DNA of 64,000 nucleotides, from assembly GCA_016714365.1 (NCBI GenBank), contig JADJNH010000005.1, positions 1,464,501 to 1,528,500 on the forward strand, in the 5' to 3' direction. The stretch is from Candidatus Vicinibacter affinis (GTDB lineage: Bacteria; Bacteroidota; Bacteroidia; Chitinophagales; Saprospiraceae). The translations under genes were made by a program, and so were the position numbers. A model generated the notes under the pieces. The model saw only the letters and a list, made by a program, of their open reading frames with translations, did not search any database and was not told where the DNA came from. Within the stretch, counting starts at the first letter, position 1. Each line of letters begins with the position of its first letter. Below are positions 17,267-26,377 of the stretch, piece by piece.

Positions 17267-17884
17267 ATGTATCAGATCATAACAGGAACAATAATTGTTA
17301 GCATCCTTCATGCTTTGATCCCAAGTCATTGGATTCCTTTACTTTCAGTTTCGAAAACCTCCAATTGGACCAAATATGAAACTTTAAAAGTTACATTCCT
17401 TGTTGGTCTTTGTCATGTGTTGAGTTCAATTTTACTGGGGATATTAATTGGCTTTATCGGGTTTAAACTGAATTTGGAATTTCAGGCAATATTTAAACTG
17501 GCTGGCCCAATACTACTAATTATTATGGGCGTTTATTTTGTTTATCGACATCACACTCATCATCATTTTCAGTTGGATAATGAGTTGATGGAACCACCGA
17601 TCCGCAAAAAACAACTGATATTGTCCCTTATGATGTTCATGTTGTTGTCGCCTTGCATAGAGATAGAAGCATTCTTTTTTGCAGCAGGATCTTATGGCTT
17701 GTATCCTTTGTTGATGGTGGCAATTATTTACGCTTTATTTACCCTTGCAGGGATGTTATTGTGGGTGGATATTTCCTGGAGAGGAATGCAAAAATTAAAT
17801 TTTCATAAAGTGGAGCACAGTGCAGGACTTATCACAGGAATTGTAATAATTTTTACAGGAATAGTAAGTTTATTTCTTAACTGA
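17267..17884 (+). CDS. NicO/RcnA-like membrane protein with His-rich loop
   Basis: 205 residues, six predicted membrane helices. Helix 1 carries HALIPSHWIPLL and helix 2 LCHVLSS, which resemble the HALxPGH and His motifs of NicO/RcnA-type nickel-cobalt exporters and UreH-like proteins. Between the third and fourth helices is a His-rich loop (HHTHHHF). A further conserved-looking acidic pair (CIEIEAFFF) is in helix 4. I infer transport of a divalent metal, but substrate and direction are unknown. It is transcribed away from the Usp operon. Its stop lies 4 nt from the stop of the convergent epimerase gene, within a hairpin. Confidence 0.55.
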   Translation: MYQIITGTIIVSILHALIPSHWIPLLSVSKTSNWTKYETLKVTFLVGLCHVLSSILLGILIGFIGFKLNLEFQAIFKLAGPILLIIMGVYFVYRHHTHHHFQLDNELMEPPIRKKQLILSLMMFMLLSPCIEIEAFFFAAGSYGLYPLLMVAIIYALFTLAGMLLWVDISWRGMQKLNFHKVEHSAGLITGIVIIFTGIVSLFLN

Positions 17885-17900
17885 TGGGTTAAACCATCAG
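17881..17900. terminator. Hairpin spanning the stop codons of two convergent genes
   Basis: CTGATGG (17881-17887) pairs with CCATCAG (17894-17900), with a short loop. The TGA of the upstream plus-strand gene (17882-17884) and the TAA of the minus-strand gene (17889-17891) both lie inside. There is no U-tract, so efficiency is doubtful. Confidence 0.35.
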
Positions 17901-18941
17901 CTTATCCTGGTGCTTTAAGATACAAGATTCAATTAAAGGAAGGTTTTCAGTGGTCCATTCGACTGTCCTCCTTAATCCTTCTTCAATTTGAATCACTGCT
18001 TCAAAACCTATTTTTTCCTGAGCCTTTGCAGTACTCCCAAATCTCTTTATAGAGGTGTCCCAATCTCTTTTTGGAAGAATTTCCAGTTTTGATTGGCTAC
18101 CAGTAATCTTCATGATTAATTCAGCCAACTCTCGAATGGTGGTCTCTCGACCACTGGCAAGATTGTAAACATCACCAGGTTGTCCCTTCGCAGCACAGGC
18201 CATTAAACCTCTTGCAATGTCATCCACAAAAATAAAGTCTCTGGAACCACTTCCGGCATTTTCTAATTGTAATGACATGCCTTTGATAGCTTTATATATA
18301 AATGTAGGTGTTACATTTCTCCAAACAGTGGCAGGAGTGCCTCTCCATTCACCAGCACCCAATATTTCTCCTGGACCATATACGTTTTGAAAGCGAGCTC
18401 TCACAGTAGGCAGTTTATGTTGCTTATGGTAGTATACAGCATAAAACTCACCCACGATTTTAGAAATAGAATAAGGGCTGTCCATCACAAGTGACACATG
18501 ATCATCTTCAACAGTTGCCTCTGCAGTAGTTACTGATTTTTCCGCAACAGCACAGCCGGCGGCCGAATAAACTATCTTTTTTAAATTTGAATCATTTTTA
18601 AATTTATCAAAAAGTTTGATCGATGTTATAAGATTATTGTCATGATCCGCTATTGGGTCGTGAATCGAGCTTTGATTTCCATGATAGGTGGCAAGGTGAA
18701 ATATATATTCGGGCCGTACTTTGTAAATTTGTTCAAGTACATCATCATTGGCAATAGACGACCTTATAAATTCAACCTTGGGTATTCCTTTTATATTTAT
18801 TTCTTCTGAAGATAGCAGATTGTCGACAACAAATATCCTTGCCGGATTTTGTAAGGATAGCTTTTTAACTAAATTGCTGCCAACAAAACCAGCGCCACCC
18901 GAAACAACAATTGTTTTACCTAAAAAAAAATCTTCTTCCAT
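17889..18941 (-). CDS. NAD-dependent nucleotide-sugar epimerase/dehydratase (extended SDR)
   Basis: 350 residues. Rossmann motif VVSGGAGFVGSNLV near residue 12, active-site Ser/Tyr/Lys (SAAGC then SPYSISK, Tyr-x-x-x-Lys), and the sugar-binding DFIFVDDIARG. It belongs to the extended short-chain dehydrogenase group that modifies nucleotide-activated sugars; the exact substrate is not readable. It is the last gene of the run asnB-SDR-SDR, overlapping the preceding SDR gene by one base (TAATG). Together they probably make an unusual sugar for the surface polymer. Confidence 0.85.
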   Translation of the reverse strand: MEEDFFLGKTIVVSGGAGFVGSNLVKKLSLQNPARIFVVDNLLSSEEINIKGIPKVEFIRSSIANDDVLEQIYKVRPEYIFHLATYHGNQSSIHDPIADHDNNLITSIKLFDKFKNDSNLKKIVYSAAGCAVAEKSVTTAEATVEDDHVSLVMDSPYSISKIVGEFYAVYYHKQHKLPTVRARFQNVYGPGEILGAGEWRGTPATVWRNVTPTFIYKAIKGMSLQLENAGSGSRDFIFVDDIARGLMACAAKGQPGDVYNLASGRETTIRELAELIMKITGSQSKLEILPKRDWDTSIKRFGSTAKAQEKIGFEAVIQIEEGLRRTVEWTTENLPLIESCILKHQDKLMV

Positions 18942-19891
18942 TAATCCATTTTTTTAAGATGGGTAAATGTTTGTTCGATTCCAAAGTCTTTATAATATTG
19001 AATGGCGTTAGCTACTCCAACCTCTAGCAATGTTTTAGCTTTCCAATTGAAATGCGCCTCAGTTTTAGATGGGTCTATGAGTATAGTAAATACATCATCC
19101 TCTCCTCTTTCTCTAACTTCAACTTCATTATCCAGTTTAATGTCCAACGCTTTTACAGTTGCATCAAATAGCTCTTTAATAGAATAATCTGAACCGGTAG
19201 AAATATGATAATACCCCTTCTCTCCTAATCCTTCAAGGGCTTTTTCGACAACATCCACCAAGTCATCTATGTAAATAAAATCTCTTCTGGTGTCCATTAC
19301 AAAACATGCCTTGCCAGCAGTAAGTCGTTGAAAAAACGTAGGTAAAGGTCCACTGATGTTTCGCGGGCCATAAGCATTGGCGAGTCTAAAAGATAAAAAT
19401 TCTATTCCACTTAGCTCAATGTACTGTTCTCCGCCGGTCTTGCTGATTGCATAACTGCTTCCCCCTGGATAATCTCCAGAAAACAAGGGATGTTTTAAGG
19501 TGATCGGCTGCTCAAGTGGTTTCAATCCATAACAAAGAGAAGTTTGAAAATAAATGAATCTTCCAACACCTACTCTTTTTGCAGCATTTACTACGTGAAT
19601 CGTGCCAAGTATATTTGTGTTTACATCCTCTATCCAATTATTTGGATCTTTATAGGCAGCCGCGGCATGAACAACTAAATTTGGTTTAAATTCATCAAAA
19701 CATTTATTTACCAATACTTCATCTGCTATGCTGCCTTCGATTATTGTTAGATTGGCGTGAGGTTTTAAATTATCCCTTCTACCTGTCTGATAATTATCTA
19801 TTACTAAGATTTGGTCACCTTTTGCCAATAAACGATCAGCTAAATGGGATCCCACAAATCCTGAACCACCTGTAATTAATATTTTTCTCAT
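18941..19891 (-). CDS. NAD-dependent epimerase (extended SDR, GalE/WcaG-like)
   Basis: 316 residues. ILITGGSGFVGSHLADRL at the N-terminus binds NAD, the catalytic SSYAISK (Tyr-x-x-x-Lys) is intact, and DFIYIDDLVDV follows. Length and motifs fit UDP-sugar 4-epimerases or related enzymes; substrate unknown. It starts 37 nt after asnB and shares its stop base with the start of the next SDR gene, so the three genes are one operon unit. Confidence 0.87.
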   Translation of the reverse strand: MRKILITGGSGFVGSHLADRLLAKGDQILVIDNYQTGRRDNLKPHANLTIIEGSIADEVLVNKCFDEFKPNLVVHAAAAYKDPNNWIEDVNTNILGTIHVVNAAKRVGVGRFIYFQTSLCYGLKPLEQPITLKHPLFSGDYPGGSSYAISKTGGEQYIELSGIEFLSFRLANAYGPRNISGPLPTFFQRLTAGKACFVMDTRRDFIYIDDLVDVVEKALEGLGEKGYYHISTGSDYSIKELFDATVKALDIKLDNEVEVRERGEDDVFTILIDPSKTEAHFNWKAKTLLEVGVANAIQYYKDFGIEQTFTHLKKMD

Positions 19892-19928
19892 TTTACTTAA
19901 TTTAACTATTTATGAATAAAATAAACGA

Positions 19929-21836
19929 CTATTTGTTCAATAAATCTTTATCAAAAAACTCCTGATGCCAAATTTCAAGGCACAAAAATCCCCAAAGATT
20001 CCTTCCAAATTTGGATTCATTTTCAATTTTTTGAAGAACCTTTTTATTGTCAATAAAATCACGATTTAAGGCCTTGGTGGAATTGAAAGTATCAAAAATA
20101 AAATCTTTTACAGGACCTTTTCTTGACCACTCCACAAGCGGGGTTGGGAAACCCATTTTGTCTTTACGTTCAAGGATCTCCTTTGGAAGGTATTTGGTCA
20201 CCATTTTTTTAAAGATATGCTTCATGTCCCCATTCTCAAATTTAATATTGGAGGGAATTGTAGCGGCTAATTCGACAATAGGGTGATCCAAAAGTGGAAC
20301 TCTTGATTCAAGTCCATTTGCCATACTCATTCTGTCTTCTACTTGTAATAAGGCTGGCAGCAAGGTTTTGAAATCAAAATGAGTCATTTGATCAAAATAG
20401 GACTGCTTCCCTACATTGTCCCCTTCAAATATTTTTTTAAAAGATTCATAAGGACTGTATGCTCCCAAAAGATCCCACCTAATAGCATCTCCAAGTTGTG
20501 GGGCCCGGTTTATCAGTCTAAAGTATCTTTTGTCCCTTTCCTCAAACAAGCCTTCCTTCCAAAATTCAGTCAGCATTGGCTTATAATTCCTAAGCGAGAT
20601 TAGATTTGGTATAATAGATTCATAGGTCACAATAAAATTGCCGGATTTATCAGTGCCTTCAATTGCCGCTTTAATGCATTGTTCAAAATAGGCAATAAGG
20701 TATCTGGTATATCCTCCAAAAATTTCATCGCCGCCTTGACCACCCAGGACCACTTTTCGATACTTGGAAGCAAGACCCGAAACCATGTATTGAGGGAAAG
20801 ATCCCGGACCAGCTACAGGGTAATCAAGATGGTAGATCACCTTATTGATGGAATTGATAAAATCCTGATCAGTAATATCTATTTCGTGGAGCTGGAATCC
20901 TTTATTGTCGCACAACAATCTTGCATATGAACTTTCATCATAATCTTTACTGAATGAAAATTTTCCAGTAAAGCCAAGAAAATTTTCACCTTCAAGATCA
21001 GATGCAATCGAAGCAATTGCGCTGGAATCCAATCCACCACTTACATATGCACCTACCGGGACATCAGACCTTAAATGATATTTAACAGAATCTTCTAATA
21101 AATCTCTAAGTCGTTCTTCAAAGTAATTAGATGTGTGTAAAAAATCTGGCACATAATGTACCTCCCAATATCTTTCTATACTCAAACCTTTGTCATTTAG
21201 TCTGAGTTTGTGTCCTGGCTGCAATTCTCTTATACCTTCAAAAAGCGTTTTGCCTTCCTGACAAAATTGAAAGGCAAGATAGTCTTTAAGTCCCTCCAGG
21301 TCAACTTTTTTGTCATTTAGATAGGGGAAAATCGCCTTGCATTCAGATCCAAAATAAAATCTACTTTCATTGTCATGAAAATAAAATGGTTTGATCCCAA
21401 ATCTGTCTCGTGCGGCAAATAAAGTTTTGGTGTCAGCATCCCATATAACAAAGGCAAACATGCCCCTGAAATGTTCTACGCACCCTTCACCCCATTTTTG
21501 ATAAGATGCCAGAATTACTTCAGTATCCGATTGTGTTTTAAATTGAAAGCAATCTTTTAGCTCATTCCTCAATTCCAGATAGTTGTAAATTTCACCATTA
21601 TAAGTAATGGTAAATCGTCCACCAAGCGCTTGCATTGGCTGGTGACCCGTCTCCGAAGTATCAATTATTGATAATCTTCTGTGGCACATTCCAACTTTAA
21701 AATCCTGGCTCGTCCATATGCCTTCACCATCAGGCCCTCTGTGCTTGATAAGTTCGTGCATGGACTGCAATTCTTGCATAAAGGAATGGTCCTTTTTGAG
21801 AATTCGTTTTTGATAGATTCCTGCTATGCCACACAT
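19929..21836 (-). CDS. asnB: Glutamine-dependent asparagine synthase-like amidotransferase
   Basis: 635 residues. Cys2 (MCGIAGIY) is the glutaminase nucleophile and the class II amidotransferase domain runs to about residue 200. The synthetase domain has the pyrophosphatase motif SGGLDSS at 266-272. Free asparagine synthesis is one possible role. In polysaccharide clusters such proteins often amidate sugar acids or peptide side groups instead, and its place among epimerases and glycosyltransferases favours that. A good promoter at 21874-21905 precedes it, giving a leader of about 30 nt. Confidence 0.88.
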   Translation of the reverse strand: MCGIAGIYQKRILKKDHSFMQELQSMHELIKHRGPDGEGIWTSQDFKVGMCHRRLSIIDTSETGHQPMQALGGRFTITYNGEIYNYLELRNELKDCFQFKTQSDTEVILASYQKWGEGCVEHFRGMFAFVIWDADTKTLFAARDRFGIKPFYFHDNESRFYFGSECKAIFPYLNDKKVDLEGLKDYLAFQFCQEGKTLFEGIRELQPGHKLRLNDKGLSIERYWEVHYVPDFLHTSNYFEERLRDLLEDSVKYHLRSDVPVGAYVSGGLDSSAIASIASDLEGENFLGFTGKFSFSKDYDESSYARLLCDNKGFQLHEIDITDQDFINSINKVIYHLDYPVAGPGSFPQYMVSGLASKYRKVVLGGQGGDEIFGGYTRYLIAYFEQCIKAAIEGTDKSGNFIVTYESIIPNLISLRNYKPMLTEFWKEGLFEERDKRYFRLINRAPQLGDAIRWDLLGAYSPYESFKKIFEGDNVGKQSYFDQMTHFDFKTLLPALLQVEDRMSMANGLESRVPLLDHPIVELAATIPSNIKFENGDMKHIFKKMVTKYLPKEILERKDKMGFPTPLVEWSRKGPVKDFIFDTFNSTKALNRDFIDNKKVLQKIENESKFGRNLWGFLCLEIWHQEFFDKDLLNK

Positions 21837-21873
21837 GGAATTGATGATCTGCTTTGAAAAACAATAATCGCCG

Positions 21874-21905
21874 CAAAGATGCTAATATTTGTTCATATTG
21901 CACAA
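21874..21905 (-). promoter_or_regulatory. Promoter of asnB
   Basis: Minus strand: TTG (21905-21903), 21-nt spacer, CATCTTTG (21881-21874). Only the first base of the -7 box deviates from TAnnTTTG. Confidence 0.6.
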
Positions 21906-21938
21906 TGAGTATATATCTATATTCACTGAATTGGTGTT

Positions 21939-23246
21939 CTATCTAACAGAATTATGTCCAAAAATTTTAAGCTCTATTTTTTTAAACCAAAGTTTTTTAT
22001 CCCAACCCCAAAACCAAACAACTTGCTTTAGCCATTCGGTCAGATGGGCTATTGCATATGCTTTGGGAGCAATTAAAAAAGAGTAACGTCGAAAGAATCT
22101 CAATCTGCTTATAGCTTGGTTATTTATTAAGTTTGAGTTAGTTTTCTGAATGTGTTCTTCAATATTTCTGTATACAAAATCTATAAATTTAGGGTAGGTG
22201 AACTCTTTAGATAAAACCAAATCAGTATAAGCCTTCTCAGCCAAATTCTCACAATATTCAACATCTGCTATTTTTTCAAGAACCTGACTCATGTTTGACC
22301 AATCTTTCATAATAGGGATATAATGTATCCAGGGAATGAGAATTCCATTATAATGCCCTTCAATTAACACCTGACAAGTTTTGCTCACTGCAGCTTCAAA
22401 ATGCCTTGGAGAAATGGCAAAATATGGAAATTTACCATCCTGATTTTTAAAGCAATGTTCTTCAACATCTTCAAAGCTTAAATCTGATTTTTGGAGCATT
22501 AACTTTTCACAACAACTTCGGATGATTCCATCCGGATCATGGAGACTCGCTCCTCCTTCACAACCCAACATGGTTCTAGTATTGCCTACAAAAGAATACC
22601 ACGCCTCTCCAAATAGAAAATCCTGGGGGTCATTTGAGAGATTTAGTTTAAAATTTGAACCTTCACAATATTTTTTGAATACTTCTGTAAGCCGCCATTT
22701 ATAGGTTCCAAAAAAACCAAGATTATAAGGCATTTTCCTTGCTCTGTAAGCAATATCGTACCTTCTGGATTTGTGAGGAATGGCACTTTGACCATAATCA
22801 TGAATCATTTGGTCATCAATGTACCCAGTTAGTACGGTGTGATAATATTCAATACCCGTTTTTTCTTTTGGATAAACAGTTTGAAATAATGACTCTGGCA
22901 AACAAGTAAAAATCTCTTTTACCCCAAATTCTTTAAAAAATTTACATAAGCTGGAGGTATTTACATACTCATCTTGCACAAGTGCAATTTTGTAGGCATC
23001 CATCCTTTTTAAAACACTCCAGCGAATAAATTCTGTATCAAATTTTTTATTAATGTTTGGCAGAAAAAAGGTAAAATGAAAAATCACGACATCAAACCCA
23101 CATTCAAGTACGATTTCAGGAATTCCATAAGCTATATTCCAATATTCTACCTTGTGGCGTTCTGTAATCCCAAATGCTTCAAGATGCCTTGAAATGGCTT
23201 TCCGTTGAGCTCGGGGTTTTTGATGGTAGAGGATTAAAATTGTCAT
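21939..23246 (-). CDS. Glycosyltransferase-like protein, paralogue A
   Basis: 435 residues, soluble. The N-terminal half is a Rossmann-like alpha/beta region (ILILYHQKPRAQRKAI, FDVVIFHFTF, ALVQDEYVN). The C-terminal half carries YDIAYRARKMPYNLG, NLSNDPQDFL, SPRHFEAAVSKTCQVL and IHYIPIMKDWSNM, the last two fitting the donor-binding region of GT-B glycosyltransferases (Glyco_trans_1_2-like). It aligns along its length with the next gene (23305-24570), so the two are paralogues. No DXD or sugar specificity can be read. It lies 102 nt upstream of asnB on the same strand. Confidence 0.65.
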   Translation of the reverse strand: MTILILYHQKPRAQRKAISRHLEAFGITERHKVEYWNIAYGIPEIVLECGFDVVIFHFTFFLPNINKKFDTEFIRWSVLKRMDAYKIALVQDEYVNTSSLCKFFKEFGVKEIFTCLPESLFQTVYPKEKTGIEYYHTVLTGYIDDQMIHDYGQSAIPHKSRRYDIAYRARKMPYNLGFFGTYKWRLTEVFKKYCEGSNFKLNLSNDPQDFLFGEAWYSFVGNTRTMLGCEGGASLHDPDGIIRSCCEKLMLQKSDLSFEDVEEHCFKNQDGKFPYFAISPRHFEAAVSKTCQVLIEGHYNGILIPWIHYIPIMKDWSNMSQVLEKIADVEYCENLAEKAYTDLVLSKEFTYPKFIDFVYRNIEEHIQKTNSNLINNQAISRLRFFRRYSFLIAPKAYAIAHLTEWLKQVVWFWGWDKKLWFKKIELKIFGHNSVR

Positions 23247-23304
23247 TATAATATTTCTAACGTTTTACCATATGTACATGAGAAAATATATGAGTTAGAT
23301 TCAA

Positions 23305-24570
23305 TTAAACTTTTTTAATGAAAAATTCTAATAAACCATATTTAACTAAATTCATCTTTATATATCCTTTAGATAGAAGCATGAAGTACTTGAATGGACT
23401 ACATAAGTAAGGGTGCTTTTCTCTTCTTTTGAGTTTAGACATTATTTTATTATTATTTTCTTCAGAAATTGTTTTTTTTATTGATAAAACAAAATCAAGT
23501 AAATTGTTAAGAAAGACTTTATAAGTTAAATTTCCAGGTATGATAATATCCTTGTATGCTTGTTCTGCAATTCTTTCACAATACTCAATATTTCCAATTT
23601 TTTCAATTACTTGATCAAGGTTAGAAAAATCTTTTTTTACTTCAATGTAATGTTTTTCTGGAATAAATATTCCAGCATATTTACCCTCCAAAAGCACTTG
23701 GCAAGTTTTAGTGATACAAGCCTCAAAATGTCTTGGTGACACTGTCGATAAATTAATGTTACCGTCTAAACCTGGAAAGCAAGCTTGCTCGCACATGCTG
23801 AATGTTGAATTTGGATTATTTTTTTCATAATTATTCACTGAAAGTCTAATCCTGCCTTCTGGATCTAATAGACTACTTCCACTCTCTACACCCAAAACAC
23901 ATCTGCAAGAAGCAAGAAATTTATACCATTTTTCACCAGTAATAACAGCTTTTGGGTCATTTGACAGGTCAAACCGTAAATCAGTCTTTATCTGATTAAA
24001 CTTTTCAGTGATATACCATTTATAAAAACCTAATTTTCCTAACCAATATGGGTTTTTGCGGGCACGATATCCCAGGTCAATTTTTCTAAATTTATGCTCG
24101 CTGTTTTTATTTTTCCAATTAAGAACTGCTTCGTCGTCAACATAACCAGGGAGTACTGTCATATAATGTATAATTCCAGTTAAATCTTTTGGATATACTT
24201 TTTCATAATCTTCTGAAAAAAAACAAGTACAAAGGATATCAATTTTGTGACGTTTAAAAAAACTGCAAAGCAAATTTGAAAAAACATATTCATCTTGCGG
24301 CATTGCAATTTTAACTCCTTGAATTTTTGCTAATCTATCAATACTGGGATTAAACAGTTTCTTTTCTCCGTCGACCCATTTTAATCCCAAGAATGTGTAA
24401 TGGTAAATAACTACATCGAATTTTAAGTTTTCAATCCAAATTGGAATACCCCAAGCTATATTTAAATAATAAACTGGGCATGAAAGATATTTTTCAAAGG
24501 ATTTAATATTTTCAATTATAGTTTTTCTAGGATTTAATTCCCAATTATAATAAATTACTAGAATTTTCAT
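23305..24570 (-). CDS. Glycosyltransferase-like protein, paralogue B
   Basis: 421 residues. Shares with paralogue A the N-terminal IAWGIP, FDVVIYHYTF and QDEYV blocks, LGYRARKNPYWLG, SNDPKAV, SPRHFEACITKTCQVL and a following HYIEVKKDFSNL, in the same order. Same GT-B-like interpretation. The C-terminal 40 residues are basic and hydrophobic (a possible membrane-surface anchor). The gene and the flanking 240 bp are more AT-rich than neighbours, which suggests recent acquisition. Downstream paralogue A begins 58 nt after it. Confidence 0.65.
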   Translation of the reverse strand: MKILVIYYNWELNPRKTIIENIKSFEKYLSCPVYYLNIAWGIPIWIENLKFDVVIYHYTFLGLKWVDGEKKLFNPSIDRLAKIQGVKIAMPQDEYVFSNLLCSFFKRHKIDILCTCFFSEDYEKVYPKDLTGIIHYMTVLPGYVDDEAVLNWKNKNSEHKFRKIDLGYRARKNPYWLGKLGFYKWYITEKFNQIKTDLRFDLSNDPKAVITGEKWYKFLASCRCVLGVESGSSLLDPEGRIRLSVNNYEKNNPNSTFSMCEQACFPGLDGNINLSTVSPRHFEACITKTCQVLLEGKYAGIFIPEKHYIEVKKDFSNLDQVIEKIGNIEYCERIAEQAYKDIIIPGNLTYKVFLNNLLDFVLSIKKTISEENNNKIMSKLKRREKHPYLCSPFKYFMLLSKGYIKMNLVKYGLLEFFIKKV

Positions 24571-24809
24571 TTATTGCAAAAAGTAATACTCATCAATTTT
24601 AATAAGTAAATTCAACGTAAATATATAAAATATAAATCTTTAAATAAAGAATATTGAACTTTTATGAATTATAGAAACATAAATTCATAGGTAATTTAAT
24701 AAATCTGAAATATTGAAACTATGGCGTGAAGTTCCTAAATTGACTGTAAATCAACATTCAATTCAAGAAACATTATTATCCATATAATATGATATTTATT
24801 CTAAGTGTA
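24571..24809. other. AT-rich non-coding gap next to a glycosyltransferase remnant
   Basis: 239 bp. The minus-strand frames directly after the truncated GT2 gene hit stops within a few codons, so the missing part of that gene is not present in another frame here. No repeat boundary or insertion sequence was seen. Confidence 0.55.
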
Positions 24810-25166
24810 TTAACCAAAGCATGCTCCTAAAAAAATATTTATTTGCAGTATTTTATTTGCTACTTCTAAGGCACTAGGAAGCAAGGTAACTTTGTCTGTT
24901 AATACTGTTACATAGTCGCCTTTTGCCAACTTTATTGCAAATGAAAAATTGTCAGCCATTGCTAAATGACCTCCAGTCCAAAAGTACTTAAATCTTGGAT
25001 CGTTGAGAAATTCGGAATAAACTGGTTTTGCTGATTGGTATTGGCTATTATCAGAAATGATTACCTCAAAATTTTCAAAGGTTTGTAGTTTAGCTGATTT
25101 CAAGCAATAGTATAAATAATCAGGTCTATCTTTTGTTGGATATACAATACTAAATTTGGGATTCAT
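24810..25166 (-). pseudogene. Truncated family 2 glycosyltransferase (N-terminal remnant)
   Basis: 118 residues, whereas GT2 enzymes are usually 250-330. The N-terminus is clear: FSIVYPTKDRPDYLYYCLKSA, FEVIISDNS, MADNFSFAIKLAKGDYV, and LTDKVTLLPSAL where the metal-binding region follows. After this the sequence runs into an unrelated tail (INIFLGACFG) and stops. Acceptor-binding and C-terminal parts are missing and do not continue in the next 240 bp. It is 16 nt after wecB. I infer a broken gene, unlikely to be active. Confidence 0.7.
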
Positions 25167-25181
25167 TTTTAGTGCAAAAGA

Positions 25182-26213
25182 TTAATTGATTATCCTATCC
25201 AATATTTGTTGACTCGCATACCCGTTCCCGTAAAGATTGTGGGTGTAATTTCCACAAGAGTTGGCAAGAATCATTTTGATATTTTCTAAATCCTCCCAGA
25301 CCAAAGTATTCCAACCACCTTTCAATGTTTCAATCCATTCTGTTTCACTTCGAACAGTAATGCATTTTTTCTTGAGTATATAGGCCTCTTTTTGAATTCC
25401 GCCACTGTCAGTAATAACCGCAACTGATTGATTCATTGCGTTTAAATTGTCAAAATAAGATAAGGGGTCATTGAATTGTATATTAATAAAATTTTTATCT
25501 GATAATCCGGATTTTATCTTTTGTTGTGTTCTTGGATGAACATAAAAGTGAACAGGGGTTTCTAATTGGTTCAGCGCTTCTAAAATTGAATTTAAACGAG
25601 GTAATTCATCTGTATTATAAGGTCTGTGCAAAGTTACATATATATAGTTGGATTGCACGTCCTGTATGATATTGTTCTCTTTGGCTATTCTTATCATATC
25701 GCACATAACATCACCGGTATTGAATACACCTTGTATTATTCCTTCTTTTTTCAAATTTTCTGTGGCTGAATCACTTGGTACAAACAGAAGACTGGCTACA
25801 TGGTCTGTTAACACCCGGTTGATTTCTTCTGGCATATTGCGATTATAACTTCTTAATCCAGCTTCGACATGTATAACAGGTATTTTAAGTTTTGAAGCTA
25901 CCAAGGCTCCTGCAAGTGTGGAATTAGTATCTCCATAAACCAATACCATATCCGGGTTTTCTTTTAAAACAATTCGTTCAATTTCAATCATCATCCTTCC
26001 GGTCATGTCCCCGTGATTGCCACCACCGGCATTTAACTGGTAATCAGGCTTTTTCATCCCTAGTTCATCAAAAAAAATCTGACTCATTTTGTAATCATAA
26101 TGTTGACCAGTATGAACGGTAACCAGGTTCGCCAATCCCTGGGACGCCAATTCAATGGGGGCATGCTTAATAAACTGGGGTCTGGCTCCGATAATTGAGA
26201 TAATTTTTTTCAT
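25182..26213 (-). CDS. wecB: UDP-N-acetylglucosamine 2-epimerase (non-hydrolysing)
   Basis: 343 residues. IIGARPQFIKHAPIE at the start, TGQHYDYKMSQIFFDELG, VYGDTNSTLAGALVA, HVEAGLRSYNRNMPEEINR, VTLHRPYNTD and ITDSGGIQKEA are the standard motifs. The enzyme interconverts UDP-GlcNAc and UDP-ManNAc, a precursor of surface polymers. The dehydrogenase wecC that usually turns UDP-ManNAc into UDP-ManNAcA is not in this window, so either the product is used as ManNAc or the dehydrogenase is elsewhere. It is followed by the GT2 remnant. Confidence 0.95.
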   Translation of the reverse strand: MKKIISIIGARPQFIKHAPIELASQGLANLVTVHTGQHYDYKMSQIFFDELGMKKPDYQLNAGGGNHGDMTGRMMIEIERIVLKENPDMVLVYGDTNSTLAGALVASKLKIPVIHVEAGLRSYNRNMPEEINRVLTDHVASLLFVPSDSATENLKKEGIIQGVFNTGDVMCDMIRIAKENNIIQDVQSNYIYVTLHRPYNTDELPRLNSILEALNQLETPVHFYVHPRTQQKIKSGLSDKNFINIQFNDPLSYFDNLNAMNQSVAVITDSGGIQKEAYILKKKCITVRSETEWIETLKGGWNTLVWEDLENIKMILANSCGNYTHNLYGNGYASQQILDRIIN

Positions 26214-26377
26214 GCATTTTTTAATTCCTGAGTTTCCTTAATCTTCATTGCTTCTATCTATCTTTGAAATATTGTGAAATTATCCAATAAATCAATTTAT
26301 TGCAAAATTATAAATTATTCGAGCCTACTCAAAAATTATATCTTGAGAATTGGAAACATTTCAGATAATTTTATTTT

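Noticed and set aside
24571..24809. Insertion sequence or transposase causing the GT2 break
   Set aside because: No transposase-like frame, inverted terminal repeat or target duplication was found; the gap is only 239 bp of AT-rich DNA.
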